Shown here in pieces: positions 29,228 to 38,904 of a stretch of DNA of 64,000 nt. The translations under genes were made by a program, and so were the position numbers. Source of the stretch: Microvirga guangxiensis (GTDB taxonomy: Bacteria > Pseudomonadota > Alphaproteobacteria > Rhizobiales > Beijerinckiaceae); NCBI RefSeq assembly GCF_900102135.1, contig NZ_FMVJ01000006.1, forward strand, positions 343,385 to 407,384. Reading direction: 5' to 3'. How positions within the stretch are numbered: the first letter of the stretch is position 1; the number at the start of each line of letters is the position of its first letter. The notes beneath the pieces are model-generated. The model made no database searches and was not told the DNA's origin. It worked only from the letters and a program-made list of their open reading frames with translations.

Positions 29228-30279
29228 CAGGCGATCTCCATTTCCTGCGGGCCGAGGCTCGCAAAGTAGCGGTCGACATCCTCGCTCTTCACGTCATTGA
29301 GCTTGGCCGGCTCCCAGCGAGGCTGATTGTCTTTGTCGATCAGAACCGCCCGAACCCCTTCGAAGAAATCTCCGCCCTCGCCAATCCGCGAGACGATACG
29401 GAATTCGGTTTTCATTGCCTCCTCGAAGTCGAGGGACGCGCCCCGGCGGATCTGCTCGAAGGCAATGCTCATGCTCGTGGGGGACTTCGTCCGCATGCCT
29501 GCCGCCGTCTTTGCGGCAAAGTCCGAACCCTTATCCGCCGCTTCGTCGAGGCGCTGTAAGACGGCGGCCACGCTCTCCGCGGAGAAGCAGGAATCGATCA
29601 CGGCCCGATGTTCCGAGAGGGGGCCGAGTCCGGGATCGACGGCAGCCCTGGCCAAAGCTGCCTCGACGGGCTTGCCGTCGATGAGATCTTGGCGAAGGTC
29701 CGCCATTCCCTCGCTGGCCACAGAATGCGTGGCTAAGCCCAGCATGATCGCGTCGGCCCGCTTCACCCGCTCACCCGTCAATGCGAGATAGGCCCCCATC
29801 GCTCCGGGCAGCCGCGGCAGGGCATAGGTTGCGCCTACATCCGGAAAGAAGCCGATACCGACTTCCGGCATCGCGAAAAGGTAGCGCTCACCCGCGACTC
29901 TGTGGGAGCCGTGGAGGGACACGCCCACGCCCCCACCCATGACGATGCCGTCGAGAAGAGCGATATAAGGCTTGGGATAGCGCTTGATCCGTATGTTGAG
30001 CTGATATTCCTCGCGCCAGAATGCGAGCGCCTCATCCCTCTCTCCAGCCTGGAGAAGCTCCGTAAGACGGCGGATGTCGCCACCGGCGCAAAAGGCCTTC
30101 TCGCCCGCACCTTGGACGAGGATGCGCGTGACCTGCGGGTCATCGGCCCAGGCATCGAGGGCCCGGCGCATCTCGCGCACCATGTTCAATGTCAGGGCAT
30201 TGAGGGCGCGCGGACGGTTGAGGGTGATGACCCCGGCCTGACCTTGCTTCTCGCAGATGATTTCCGCGGTCTCGTCCAT
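29227..30279 (-). CDS. 3-hydroxyisobutyryl-CoA hydrolase
   Basis: A 350-residue crotonase-fold protein that most resembles HIBCH, which releases 3-hydroxyisobutyrate from its CoA ester in valine breakdown. Evidence: AFCAGGDIRRLTELL, MGGGVGVSLHGSHRVAGE, and FAMPEVGIGFFPDVGATYAL, a HIBCH-type glutamate and aspartate arrangement, plus a length greater than the usual 260 of plain enoyl-CoA hydratases. I chose ATG 30277-30279 because GAGGAAG lies eight bases upstream. An annotation as enoyl-CoA hydratase/isomerase would also be accepted. Confidence 0.88.
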   Translation of the reverse strand: MDETAEIICEKQGQAGVITLNRPRALNALTLNMVREMRRALDAWADDPQVTRILVQGAGEKAFCAGGDIRRLTELLQAGERDEALAFWREEYQLNIRIKRYPKPYIALLDGIVMGGGVGVSLHGSHRVAGERYLFAMPEVGIGFFPDVGATYALPRLPGAMGAYLALTGERVKRADAIMLGLATHSVASEGMADLRQDLIDGKPVEAALARAAVDPGLGPLSEHRAVIDSCFSAESVAAVLQRLDEAADKGSDFAAKTAAGMRTKSPTSMSIAFEQIRRGASLDFEEAMKTEFRIVSRIGEGGDFFEGVRAVLIDKDNQPRWEPAKLNDVKSEDVDRYFASLGPQEMEIA

Positions 30280-30404
30280 GGAGCGCTTCCTCACTTGTCT
30301 CTGTTTTGGATTAAACAGGCCACAAGGTTACCGTCAATGCATGGCAGCCTTGTGCCGGTTTTCCCTCTGTAATGGCCCTGATGCGGCCCCCAGCACTTTT
30401 TTAG

Positions 30405-31511
<1,107 letters not shown>

Positions 31512-31530
31512 TCCGCGCCTAAGATCCTCC

Positions 31531-32886
31531 ATGATAGGGGCAGGCATCCTCCGGGCATGGCGAGTAATCGCCTGTCTGGCAGGTCTTTGCCTGCTCTCGG
31601 CGTGCGGATTGTCCATTGATGCCGATCAGGCACGGGTGTGCCGCTCCACCCTGCCCGCGCTCAATCCAGGTGCTGTGATAGCGGTTCAGCGCATTCAGAA
31701 GGGGGCCGCTCCCCGCAGCCTGAAGGTACTCTACACCGCGCAATTTCCGGACCGTCCGCCGCTCGACCGCTCCGCCATCTGCACCTTTGCCGCCGAAGGC
31801 CTATCGATCGACAAGGCGGAACTAACGGGCCTTGCCACCGAGGAAGGGCCGGTCTCGGGCGCCAGCCTCTATATGCTCAAGCAGTATTATCTCAACACAC
31901 CGGAAGGGGTGGCAGCCGATCCCGGAAGCCCGTCCGATGCCGCGTTGATCGAGCTTCCCCCCAGCCTCGCCTATTGGCTGCAGCAGATTCTGGTGAGCCT
32001 GCCGCGAACGGCGATCTATGCCCTTCTCTCCGTGTCCTTCGCGCTGGTGTTCGGCTTGAGCGGACGGATCAATCTCGCCTTCGGCGAACTCGCCGCCGTT
32101 GGCTCGGCGGCAACGGTATCGGGAGCGGCTATCGTCCTGGTTTCAGGCCTGGACTCTCCGCTTCTCGGCATCGGAGCGGGCCTCATCGGCGCGCTCTTTG
32201 CCGGTGCCATGCATAGTTCTGTCGGCGGCTATTTCACCATCAGCCGCATCGACACGGCGAGTTCCCAGCCGAGCCTCATCGCGACGGTCGGCTTGTCGCT
32301 CGCTCTGATGGAATATCTCCGTCTCGTGCAGAGCCCCGTCACGATCTGGCTGCCTCCGATCTGGGCAGACGCCTGGCCCATCGCACGCGCGGATGATTTC
32401 CAAGTGAGCCTCACGCCGATCAGCCTGATGACGGCAGGCATAGGCCTGACCGCCGCCCTCGGCCTCCTGTGGCTGATGAGGGCAACGGGTTTCGGGCGGG
32501 CATGGCGGGCTTATGCAGACGATCCGCGCGCGGCGGCGATCATGGGCGTGAACGGCCCTCGCCTCCTTACTCAGAGCCTCGCCTTGGCAGGCGCCATGGC
32601 CGGCCTCTCAGGCATGCTGATCGTGGTGCAATATGGCGGCTTGGGGTTTGCCGGCGGCTTCCAGTATGGCCTCAAGGCGCTGATCGGCGCGATCATTGGA
32701 GGCATCGGCTCCGTGCCAGGGGCCTTGTTAGGTGGTTTCATTATTGGGCTGTTCGAAACCGTCTGGTCGGCTTATCTACCCATCGAGGGACGGGACGTGG
32801 CGCTTTACACCGCGCTCGTCGTCTTCCTGATCTTCAGGCCGGGCGGATTGCTGGGCTTTCAGGAGACAACACCAAGGCCCGTTTAA
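31531..32886 (+). CDS. Lipoprotein domain fused to a LivH-type ABC permease
   Basis: A 451-residue protein in one uninterrupted frame. The first 25 residues form a lipoprotein signal with lipobox LSAC (Cys25). Residues about 26-143 look extracytoplasmic and match no family I know. From about 148 on it is a branched-chain amino acid permease of the LivH type, with some eight helices and the motifs ALVFGLSGRINLAFGELAAVG and ALIGAIIGGIGSVPGALLGG. No ATPase, LivM partner or binding protein lies nearby. It starts 19 bases after hemB. Substrate is unknown. Confidence 0.82.
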   Translation: MIGAGILRAWRVIACLAGLCLLSACGLSIDADQARVCRSTLPALNPGAVIAVQRIQKGAAPRSLKVLYTAQFPDRPPLDRSAICTFAAEGLSIDKAELTGLATEEGPVSGASLYMLKQYYLNTPEGVAADPGSPSDAALIELPPSLAYWLQQILVSLPRTAIYALLSVSFALVFGLSGRINLAFGELAAVGSAATVSGAAIVLVSGLDSPLLGIGAGLIGALFAGAMHSSVGGYFTISRIDTASSQPSLIATVGLSLALMEYLRLVQSPVTIWLPPIWADAWPIARADDFQVSLTPISLMTAGIGLTAALGLLWLMRATGFGRAWRAYADDPRAAAIMGVNGPRLLTQSLALAGAMAGLSGMLIVVQYGGLGFAGGFQYGLKALIGAIIGGIGSVPGALLGGFIIGLFETVWSAYLPIEGRDVALYTALVVFLIFRPGGLLGFQETTPRPV

Positions 32887-32915
32887 GGGCTATAATAAAA
32901 ATTTCGGAGGAAGCC

Positions 32916-34157
32916 TTGGCCGATCATGCCATCACCCTTCAGGACGTGGAGCGCGCCGCCAGCGCCATTCAGGGGCAGGTTCTGCGCACGCCCCTCGTGC
33001 CCGCGCCGCGCCTGTCCCAGATCACCGGCGCCACCGTCTGCGTGAAGCACGAGAACATGCAGCCGACAGGCTCCTTCAAGGAGCGCGGCGCAGTGAACAA
33101 GCTGGAGAGCCTCTCTCCCGAGGAGCGCCAGCGCGGCGTGATCGCCATGTCGGCGGGGAACCATGCACAGGCCGTGGCCTATCACGCCCGCCGCCTTGGC
33201 ATTCCATCCGTCATCGTCATGCCGGAAAGCGCGCCTCTGGTGAAGGCGGAGAACACCCGCGCCTACGGTGCGCGTGTAGTGCTGTTCGGCGAGACGCTCT
33301 ACGAATCCGCCGCGAAGGCAAGGGAGATCGCCGAGGCCGAAAGCCTTGTTTTCGTCCATCCGTATGACGATCCGAAGGTCATGGCGGGCCAAGGCACCAT
33401 CGGCATGGAGATGCTGGCGGATGCTCCTGATCTCGACCAGATCGTCGTACCCATCGGCGGCGGGGGTCTGATCTCGGGCATCGCCGTTGCCGCGAAAGCC
33501 CTGAAGCCCTCCATCGAAATCATCGGCGTGGAGGCTGCCCTCTATCCATCATTCACCAACGCCATCAGAGGCGAGGACCGCCCCATCGGCGGCGCGACGC
33601 TGGCCGAAGGCATCGCCGTGAAGACCGTGGGACAACTGCCTCTCCCTATCGTACGCGATCTGGTTTCAGACATCATCGCGGTTGAGGAACCTCTGATCGA
33701 ACGCGCGGTCAACGCTTATGCCACCCTGCAGCGGACCATGGCCGAGGGTGCAGGCGCAGCAGGCCTTGCCGCCATGCTGGCCGAGCCGAAGCGGTTCGAG
33801 GGCAAAAGGGTCGGCCTCGTGCTCTGCGGCGGCAATATCGACGCCCGCATCCTTGCCTCCGTCATGGTCCGCGAGCTTGAACGGGACGACCGGATCGCGT
33901 CCTTCCGGATCACGACCAACGACAGGCCGGGGCTCCTTGGCCGTGTGGCTACGCTCCTGGGCGACCTCGGGGCGAATATCCTCGAAGTCTCCCATGGCAG
34001 GCTCTTCCTCGATGTACCCGCCAAAGGCGTTTCCATCGACATCACTATCGAAACGCGCGACAGACAACATACATTGGAGGTGTACGAGGCTCTGAAGGCG
34101 GAGGGTCTCGCGCCGCAGCGGATCGATTCCCGCTGTCTGTCGGAAACCGCCTATTGA
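32916..34157 (+). CDS. ilvA: Threonine ammonia-lyase (threonine deaminase)
   Basis: A 413-residue PLP enzyme that deaminates threonine to 2-oxobutanoate. The PLP lysine is in PTGSFKERGAVNKL and the phosphate-binding loop in PIGGGGLISGIAVAAK. The C-terminus is a single ACT domain (FRITTNDRPGLLGRVATLL), so it is the shorter form, between catabolic TdcB and two-ACT biosynthetic IlvA. I chose TTG 32916-32918 because CGGAGGA lies just upstream and no ATG fits. It starts 29 bases after the permease stop. Confidence 0.93.
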   Translation: MADHAITLQDVERAASAIQGQVLRTPLVPAPRLSQITGATVCVKHENMQPTGSFKERGAVNKLESLSPEERQRGVIAMSAGNHAQAVAYHARRLGIPSVIVMPESAPLVKAENTRAYGARVVLFGETLYESAAKAREIAEAESLVFVHPYDDPKVMAGQGTIGMEMLADAPDLDQIVVPIGGGGLISGIAVAAKALKPSIEIIGVEAALYPSFTNAIRGEDRPIGGATLAEGIAVKTVGQLPLPIVRDLVSDIIAVEEPLIERAVNAYATLQRTMAEGAGAAGLAAMLAEPKRFEGKRVGLVLCGGNIDARILASVMVRELERDDRIASFRITTNDRPGLLGRVATLLGDLGANILEVSHGRLFLDVPAKGVSIDITIETRDRQHTLEVYEALKAEGLAPQRIDSRCLSETAY

Positions 34158-34169
34158 GGATTTGAGACC

Positions 34170-34655
34170 ATGGTCAACCGGCCCTATCCGCCGACCGTCG
34201 ACTACAACACCTATCCGGTTGATACCCGTCTGACGGAAGGCGTCATCGCTCGCCGGTTCTGGGCCTACCTGATCGACCTTCTGGTTATCGCGCTCTGGGT
34301 GGTGCTGATTTCCATCGGCATCTTCTTCCTCGGGCTCATCACCCTCGGCCTCGGCTGGGGCCTGTTCTTCGCTCTGCCGCTGACCGCGTTGATCTTCATC
34401 GTCTACAACGCGGTGACCATCGGTGGGCGGAGCCAGGCGACTGTCGGCATGCGCACGATGGGACTGCGTGTCATCGATCCATCGACGGGCCGGGGCGCTT
34501 CCATGCTGGCTGCCGCCGTGCATGCGCTGTTCTTCTATGTCGCGATTTCCACCTTCCTGCTCTGGGCCTGCGATGTCCTTGTCGGTTTCCTGCGAAACGA
34601 CGGGCGTTTCATCCGTGACCTGCTTACGGGCATGATGGTCGTACGCGCGGAATAA
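34170..34655 (+). CDS. RDD family membrane protein
   Basis: A 161-residue protein with an RDD domain: the Arg in EGVIARRFWAYLIDLLVI and the Asp in the first helix, then two further hydrophobic segments. The signature SQATVGMRTMGLRVIDPSTG separates the second and third helices. Some family members influence ion homeostasis, but the role here is unknown. It follows ilvA by 12 bases. Confidence 0.85.
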   Translation: MVNRPYPPTVDYNTYPVDTRLTEGVIARRFWAYLIDLLVIALWVVLISIGIFFLGLITLGLGWGLFFALPLTALIFIVYNAVTIGGRSQATVGMRTMGLRVIDPSTGRGASMLAAAVHALFFYVAISTFLLWACDVLVGFLRNDGRFIRDLLTGMMVVRAE

Positions 34656-34708
34656 CAAGGCTGCGACATCCCCCCTCTTTCCCTGGACGTAGCGGGCACC
34701 AATGTTAT

Positions 34709-34735
34709 CCTTGAGCGTTGATTCAGCGCTCAAGG
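34709..34735 (+). terminator. Possible weak terminator after the RDD gene
   Basis: CCTTGAGCG and CGCTCAAGG flank nine bases, 53 bases after the RDD stop and 22 bases before the next start. Only TTTCT follows, so it may instead be a regulatory hairpin in the leader of the transferase gene. Confidence 0.4.
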
Positions 34736-34757
34736 TTTCTCCACAAGGCTTTCCGGC

Positions 34758-35504
34758 TTGACGAGTCATTCCCGCGACGCACCGCAGTTCTACCTCACCT
34801 CGCCCTCCGCATGCCCCTATCTGCCAGGCAAGGAGGAGCGGAAAGTTTTCACGCATATCGTCGGTCGGCGTGGACGCGAGCTGAACGAGATCCTCACCCA
34901 GGGCGGCTTCCGCCGCTCCCAGACGATTGCCTATCGACCCGCCTGCGACACCTGCCGCGCCTGCGTTTCCGTGCGTGTGCTCGCGGACGAGTTCAGGCCT
35001 TCAGAGAATCTCAAGCGCGTTCTCAAGACCAATGCCGATCTGATCGGCAATGAGACCCCCAATCGCCCGACGTCAGAGCAATATGCACTCTTCCGCCGCT
35101 ATGTTGACGCACGCCACGCAGATGGCGGCATGGCGGATATGTCGGTTCTCGATTACTCCATGATGGTCGAGGACAGCCATGTGGATACGCAACTGATCGA
35201 ATACCGTCGACGCGGCATCGACAGCGGCATCACCGGACGAGGTGAAGGCGACCTCATCGCTGTCAGCCTGGTCGACCAGATGAGCGACGGTCTATCGATG
35301 GTCTATTCCTTTTTCGATCCCGACCATCAGGCTAGAAGCCTCGGCACATACATGATCCTCGACCACATTCGCCGCGCCAAGGCCATGGGCCTGCCCTACC
35401 TCTATCTCGGCTACTGGGTCGAAGGCTCGAAGAAGATGGGATACAAAGCTCGCTTCACCCCGCAGGAGCGCCTCGGCGCTCACGGCTGGGTCCGGGTCGG
35501 ATAG
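34758..35504 (+). CDS. bpt: Aminoacyl-tRNA-protein transferase (Bpt/Ate family)
   Basis: A 248-residue enzyme of the N-end rule that adds leucine or arginine to exposed N-terminal acidic residues and so marks proteins for ClpS/ClpAP. The conserved cysteine set is seen in [17 protein letters not shown] and [14 protein letters not shown]. The C-terminal [19 protein letters not shown] and [20 protein letters not shown] match the bacterial group. The start codon is TTG 34758-34760, with AAGG upstream. Whether it transfers Leu or Arg cannot be told from the sequence by eye. Confidence 0.93.
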   Translation: MTSHSRDAPQFYLTSPSACPYLPGKEERKVFTHIVGRRGRELNEILTQGGFRRSQTIAYRPACDTCRACVSVRVLADEFRPSENLKRVLKTNADLIGNETPNRPTSEQYALFRRYVDARHADGGMADMSVLDYSMMVEDSHVDTQLIEYRRRGIDSGITGRGEGDLIAVSLVDQMSDGLSMVYSFFDPDHQARSLGTYMILDHIRRAKAMGLPYLYLGYWVEGSKKMGYKARFTPQERLGAHGWVRVG

Positions 35505-35586
35505 CTCTCCCCGTTCATAAAATTCCAGTAGGGTCTTCCGCGCGCTCGGGAGCCCGGAGCGTCCATCAAATCACCGACGGCGAGAA

Positions 35587-35637
35587 CTCAAGCGATGTTG
35601 AAGCGGATCTGATCAGCATCGCTTGAGCCGCTTTCAA
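35587..35637. repeat. Interleaved inverted repeats between bpt and parC
   Basis: Arm A, CTCAAGCGATG (35587-35597), pairs exactly with CATCGCTTGAG (35617-35627). Arm B, TTGAAGCGG (35598-35606), pairs with CCGCTTTCAA (35628-35637) with one bulge. The order A-B-A'-B' is that of a pseudoknot. A and B also resemble each other, so a degenerate repeated unit is an alternative reading. Confidence 0.5.
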
Positions 35638-35666
35638 GAAAAAGGCCCGTCTTTCGACGAGCCTTT
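35636..35666 (-). terminator. Rho-independent terminator of parC
   Basis: On the minus strand AAAGGCTCGTC pairs with GACGGGCCTTT across a GAAA tetraloop, with one G-T wobble, then TTTTCTTG follows. It begins just after the parC stop. Confidence 0.85.
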
Positions 35667-35671
35667 CAGCG

Positions 35672-37918
35672 TCACTCTCCGAATTTGTTCGACTTTGGGA
35701 AGCCTTTCGGCGGCAGGCGTCCGGCTTCGGTGCGGTCGCCCATCCAGTCCCGCAGGTCTTCCTTCGCCACCGTCCAGTTGCGTCCGGACGTATCCTTCCA
35801 GGTCAGGCCCTCTTTCAGCGTGAAGACCTTGGCATCGGAGACGCCGCCGTCCTTATAGCGCTGGAGGCGGACACCCTTGCCGCGGGTCATCTCCGGCACC
35901 TGCTTTGCGGGAAAAATCAACAGCTTGCGGTTCTCGCCGATGATCGCGACGTGATCCCCCTGAGCATCGGTGCAGACCGCCATAGTCGCCGGCGCATCAA
36001 GGTTGAGAATCTGTTTGCCCTTGCGGGTATTGGCGACAATCTCGTCGCTCGGCACGATGAAGCCGCGTCCGTCGGCGGAGACCACAAGGAGCTTCGAGCC
36101 AGCCTTGTACGGGAAGGCGGCGATGAAGTCGGCGCCCTCCTCCAGATCGACCATGAGGCGGATCGGATCGCCGAATCCGCGTCCACCGGGTAGCTTCGAC
36201 GCGTCGAGCGTGAAGAAGCGTCCGTTCGTCGCCGCCACGATGATCTTGGATGTAGTCTCGGCGAAGAACGCCGTCTTGAGCTTGTCGTCGCCACGGAACT
36301 GCAGCGAGGAGAGATCCTCCTGATGCCCCTTCATGGCGCGGACCCAGCCCTTTTCGGAGACGATCACCGTGATCGGTTCACGTTCGATCATGGCCTCCGC
36401 GAAATCGATATCGGAGGTGTCGGGAGCCTGATCGAAAGTGGTGCGGCGCTTGCCGAGCGCGGTATCCGGACCGAAGGTCTTGCGGACCTCCTTGATCTCA
36501 CTGGCGACCGTCTTCCACTGGATCTTCTCGGAACCGAGCAGTTCCTCGATCGTCGCCTTCTCGTCCTGCAGGTTCTTCTGCTCGCGCTTCAGCTCCATCT
36601 CCTCGAGCTTGCGAAGGGAGCGCAGGCGCGTGTCGAGAATAGCGTTGGCCTGAACCTCGGTGAGCTTGAAGACGCGCATCAGCTCCTGCTTCGGCTCGTC
36701 CTCCTCGCGGATGATTTTGATCACCCGGTCGAGGTCGAGATAAACGATGAGCAGGCCGCCCAAGATCTCCAAGCGCCGGTCGATGGCGGACAAGCGGAAC
36801 TTGGAGCGGCGGATCAGCACCTCGCGGCGATGGTCGAGCCACTCGCGCAGGCACTCGGCGAGGCTTAATACCTTCGGCACCTTGCCACCGGCGAGCACGT
36901 TCACGTTCATCGGAATGCGGCTCTCGAGCTCCGTGAGCTTGAAGAGCGATTCCATGAGGATGATCGGATCGACCGTCTTCGCACGCGGCTCCAGGACCAC
37001 GCGGATGTCTTCTGCCGACTCATCGCGCACGTCAGCAAGCAGCGGCAGCTTCTTGTCCTGCAGAAGTTCAGCGATCTTTTCGATCAGGCGGGACTTCGGC
37101 ACCGAATACGGAATCTCGGTAACGACGATCTGCCAATTGCCGCGACCGAGATCCTCCTTGTTCCAACGGGCACGCACGCGGAAAGAGCCGCGGCCCGTGC
37201 TGTAGGTCTCGGCCATCGAAGCAGGCGTATCGACGATGATGCCGCCGGTCGGAAGATCGGGACCCTGCACGAACTGCATCAGCTGCTCGGTCGAAGCATT
37301 GGGCTTCGAAATGAGGTGCAGCGCGGCGTCGCACAGCTCGGCGGCGTTGTGCGGCGGGATGGAGGTCGCCATGCCGACTGCGATGCCCTGCGAGCCATTC
37401 GCGAGCAGGTTCGGGAACGCGGCGGGCAGAACCACCGGTTCTTCGTTCGCCTGATCGTATGTCTCGCGGAAATCGACGGAATCCTCGTCGATGCCATCCA
37501 GCAGCAGGCGTGCAACTTCCGTCAGCTTCGCCTCGGTGTAGCGCATGGCGGCGGCGCCATCGCCGTCGATGTTGCCGAAGTTGCCCTGCCCGTCCGCCAG
37601 CGGATAACGCTGCGCGAAATCCTGCGCCATGCGGACCAGCGCATCGTAGATGGATTGGTCGCCGTGCGGGTGATACTGACCCATAACGTCGCCGACGATG
37701 CGGGCGCATTTCTTCGGCGCCGACTTGGGGTCGAGCTTCAAAAGACGCATGGCGTGAAGGATGCGACGGTGGACGGGTTTCAGCCCATCTCGCGCGTCCG
37801 GCAGCGCCCGGTGCATGATCGTGGAGAGAGCATATGCGAGATAGCGCTCTTCCAAGGCGTCCTTGAGATTGATGTTCTCGATCTCGCCGCCAGACGGTGG
37901 ATTGACCGGCTTACCCAT
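35672..37918 (-). CDS. parC: DNA topoisomerase IV subunit A
   Basis: A 748-residue type IIA topoisomerase subunit that decatenates daughter chromosomes with ParE. The N-terminus has [20 protein letters not shown], and the catalytic tyrosine is Tyr127 in [11 protein letters not shown]. The quinolone-contact region reads [17 protein letters not shown], with Gln in place of E. coli Ser80 and Asp in place of Glu84. The C-terminal part holds beta-pinwheel repeats such as [19 protein letters not shown]. It is closer to ParC than GyrA by length and by location. Confidence 0.94.
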   Translation of the reverse strand: MGKPVNPPSGGEIENINLKDALEERYLAYALSTIMHRALPDARDGLKPVHRRILHAMRLLKLDPKSAPKKCARIVGDVMGQYHPHGDQSIYDALVRMAQDFAQRYPLADGQGNFGNIDGDGAAAMRYTEAKLTEVARLLLDGIDEDSVDFRETYDQANEEPVVLPAAFPNLLANGSQGIAVGMATSIPPHNAAELCDAALHLISKPNASTEQLMQFVQGPDLPTGGIIVDTPASMAETYSTGRGSFRVRARWNKEDLGRGNWQIVVTEIPYSVPKSRLIEKIAELLQDKKLPLLADVRDESAEDIRVVLEPRAKTVDPIILMESLFKLTELESRIPMNVNVLAGGKVPKVLSLAECLREWLDHRREVLIRRSKFRLSAIDRRLEILGGLLIVYLDLDRVIKIIREEDEPKQELMRVFKLTEVQANAILDTRLRSLRKLEEMELKREQKNLQDEKATIEELLGSEKIQWKTVASEIKEVRKTFGPDTALGKRRTTFDQAPDTSDIDFAEAMIEREPITVIVSEKGWVRAMKGHQEDLSSLQFRGDDKLKTAFFAETTSKIIVAATNGRFFTLDASKLPGGRGFGDPIRLMVDLEEGADFIAAFPYKAGSKLLVVSADGRGFIVPSDEIVANTRKGKQILNLDAPATMAVCTDAQGDHVAIIGENRKLLIFPAKQVPEMTRGKGVRLQRYKDGGVSDAKVFTLKEGLTWKDTSGRNWTVAKEDLRDWMGDRTEAGRLPPKGFPKSNKFGE

Positions 37919-37985
37919 TACCTGAATTCCTCAATACCGAATCGCTTCTTTATCACTTGAAATGAGAACATAACAGAAACAAACC

Positions 37986-38717
37986 TCATTCGTCCCCAGC
38001 TGTTGCCAGTGCGACGAAACGCGTCCGCTCAGCCGGCGCCTGCTGCCCCTGCGGATCGAAGACGTTCTGATGCAGGAAGAAGTCCGTGAGTGCAAATCCC
38101 GCCTTGATCTCGCTCTCGCTCGGTCGGTTGGCCCGACTTTGGCCGATCAGGAAGCCAGGGAGCTTGAGAAGACGGTCTTTGTAAGGCTCGCCTGCCGTAG
38201 CGCTGACTGCCCGTCCGCTCCTTGGGGAGACGTAGACTAGGTCACGCTCCGTACCGGTAGCTGCGCAGGAACTGAGATCGAGGCCGAAGCCAAGCTCGGT
38301 CAGCATGGCAAGTTCGAAACGCACGAAAAGTGCTGGCGCAAGATCGGGGTCGTCCAGGTGGTCCACCAGAACGGTCAGGGTTTCATAGAGGGCAAAATGG
38401 GGGTCTCGCTCCGGCACGAACCGCAGGAGGTTCGCCAGGGCGGCCAGCCCATAGAGCGCCATAGAGGAGCCCATGAGGCGTGACGCCCGGAGGTTCAGAC
38501 CCTCGACCTGAAAGTTTCCGAGATGTTCGTCGAGGCGTGCCCGCCACGTCGCCTGAACCGTATTTCCGGGTTGGAGCACCGCCTGCAGGGTCTTGGAGCG
38601 GCCGCCATGCACGAGGCCCGAATGGCGGCCGTGCTCACGCGTCATCAGCTCGAGGATGACGCTCGTCTCGCCATGTTTGCGGACGCCGAGAACGACGCCT
38701 TCATCGGTCCATTGCAT
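37986..38717 (-). CDS. recO: DNA repair protein RecO
   Basis: A 243-residue mediator that helps load RecA at gaps and anneals ssDNA. The OB-fold start MQWTDEGVVLGVRKHGETSV is typical, as is LTREHGRHSGLVHGG-like text (here MTREHGRHSGLVHGG). The middle cysteines of zinc-finger RecO proteins are mostly absent. I chose ATG 38715-38717; the longer frame upstream lies in the divergent promoter region of the OmpA gene. Confidence 0.93.
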   Translation of the reverse strand: MQWTDEGVVLGVRKHGETSVILELMTREHGRHSGLVHGGRSKTLQAVLQPGNTVQATWRARLDEHLGNFQVEGLNLRASRLMGSSMALYGLAALANLLRFVPERDPHFALYETLTVLVDHLDDPDLAPALFVRFELAMLTELGFGLDLSSCAATGTERDLVYVSPRSGRAVSATAGEPYKDRLLKLPGFLIGQSRANRPSESEIKAGFALTDFFLHQNVFDPQGQQAPAERTRFVALATAGDE

Positions 38718-38904
38718 CGGGTGCGGGTGCTCTTGGTGGGCTAAGCCCTGATGTAAGCATTGGGTGGGCTTTTCGCCATATTTTCCAAGAGCATTGGGCC
38801 AAAATGTTAAGATATTTCCCAAGGTCGGCAGCACGTGAAAAATGGAACCATTGGAGCAGCTTGGCATTCACGAACATCCTAGGATGCACATGTGAATTGA
38901 GGTC

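Noticed and set aside
32891..32896. Perfect TATAAT upstream of ilvA
   Set aside because: No -35 box lies at 16-18 bases, and the site is within 5 bases of the upstream stop in a tight gene run; not called a promoter.
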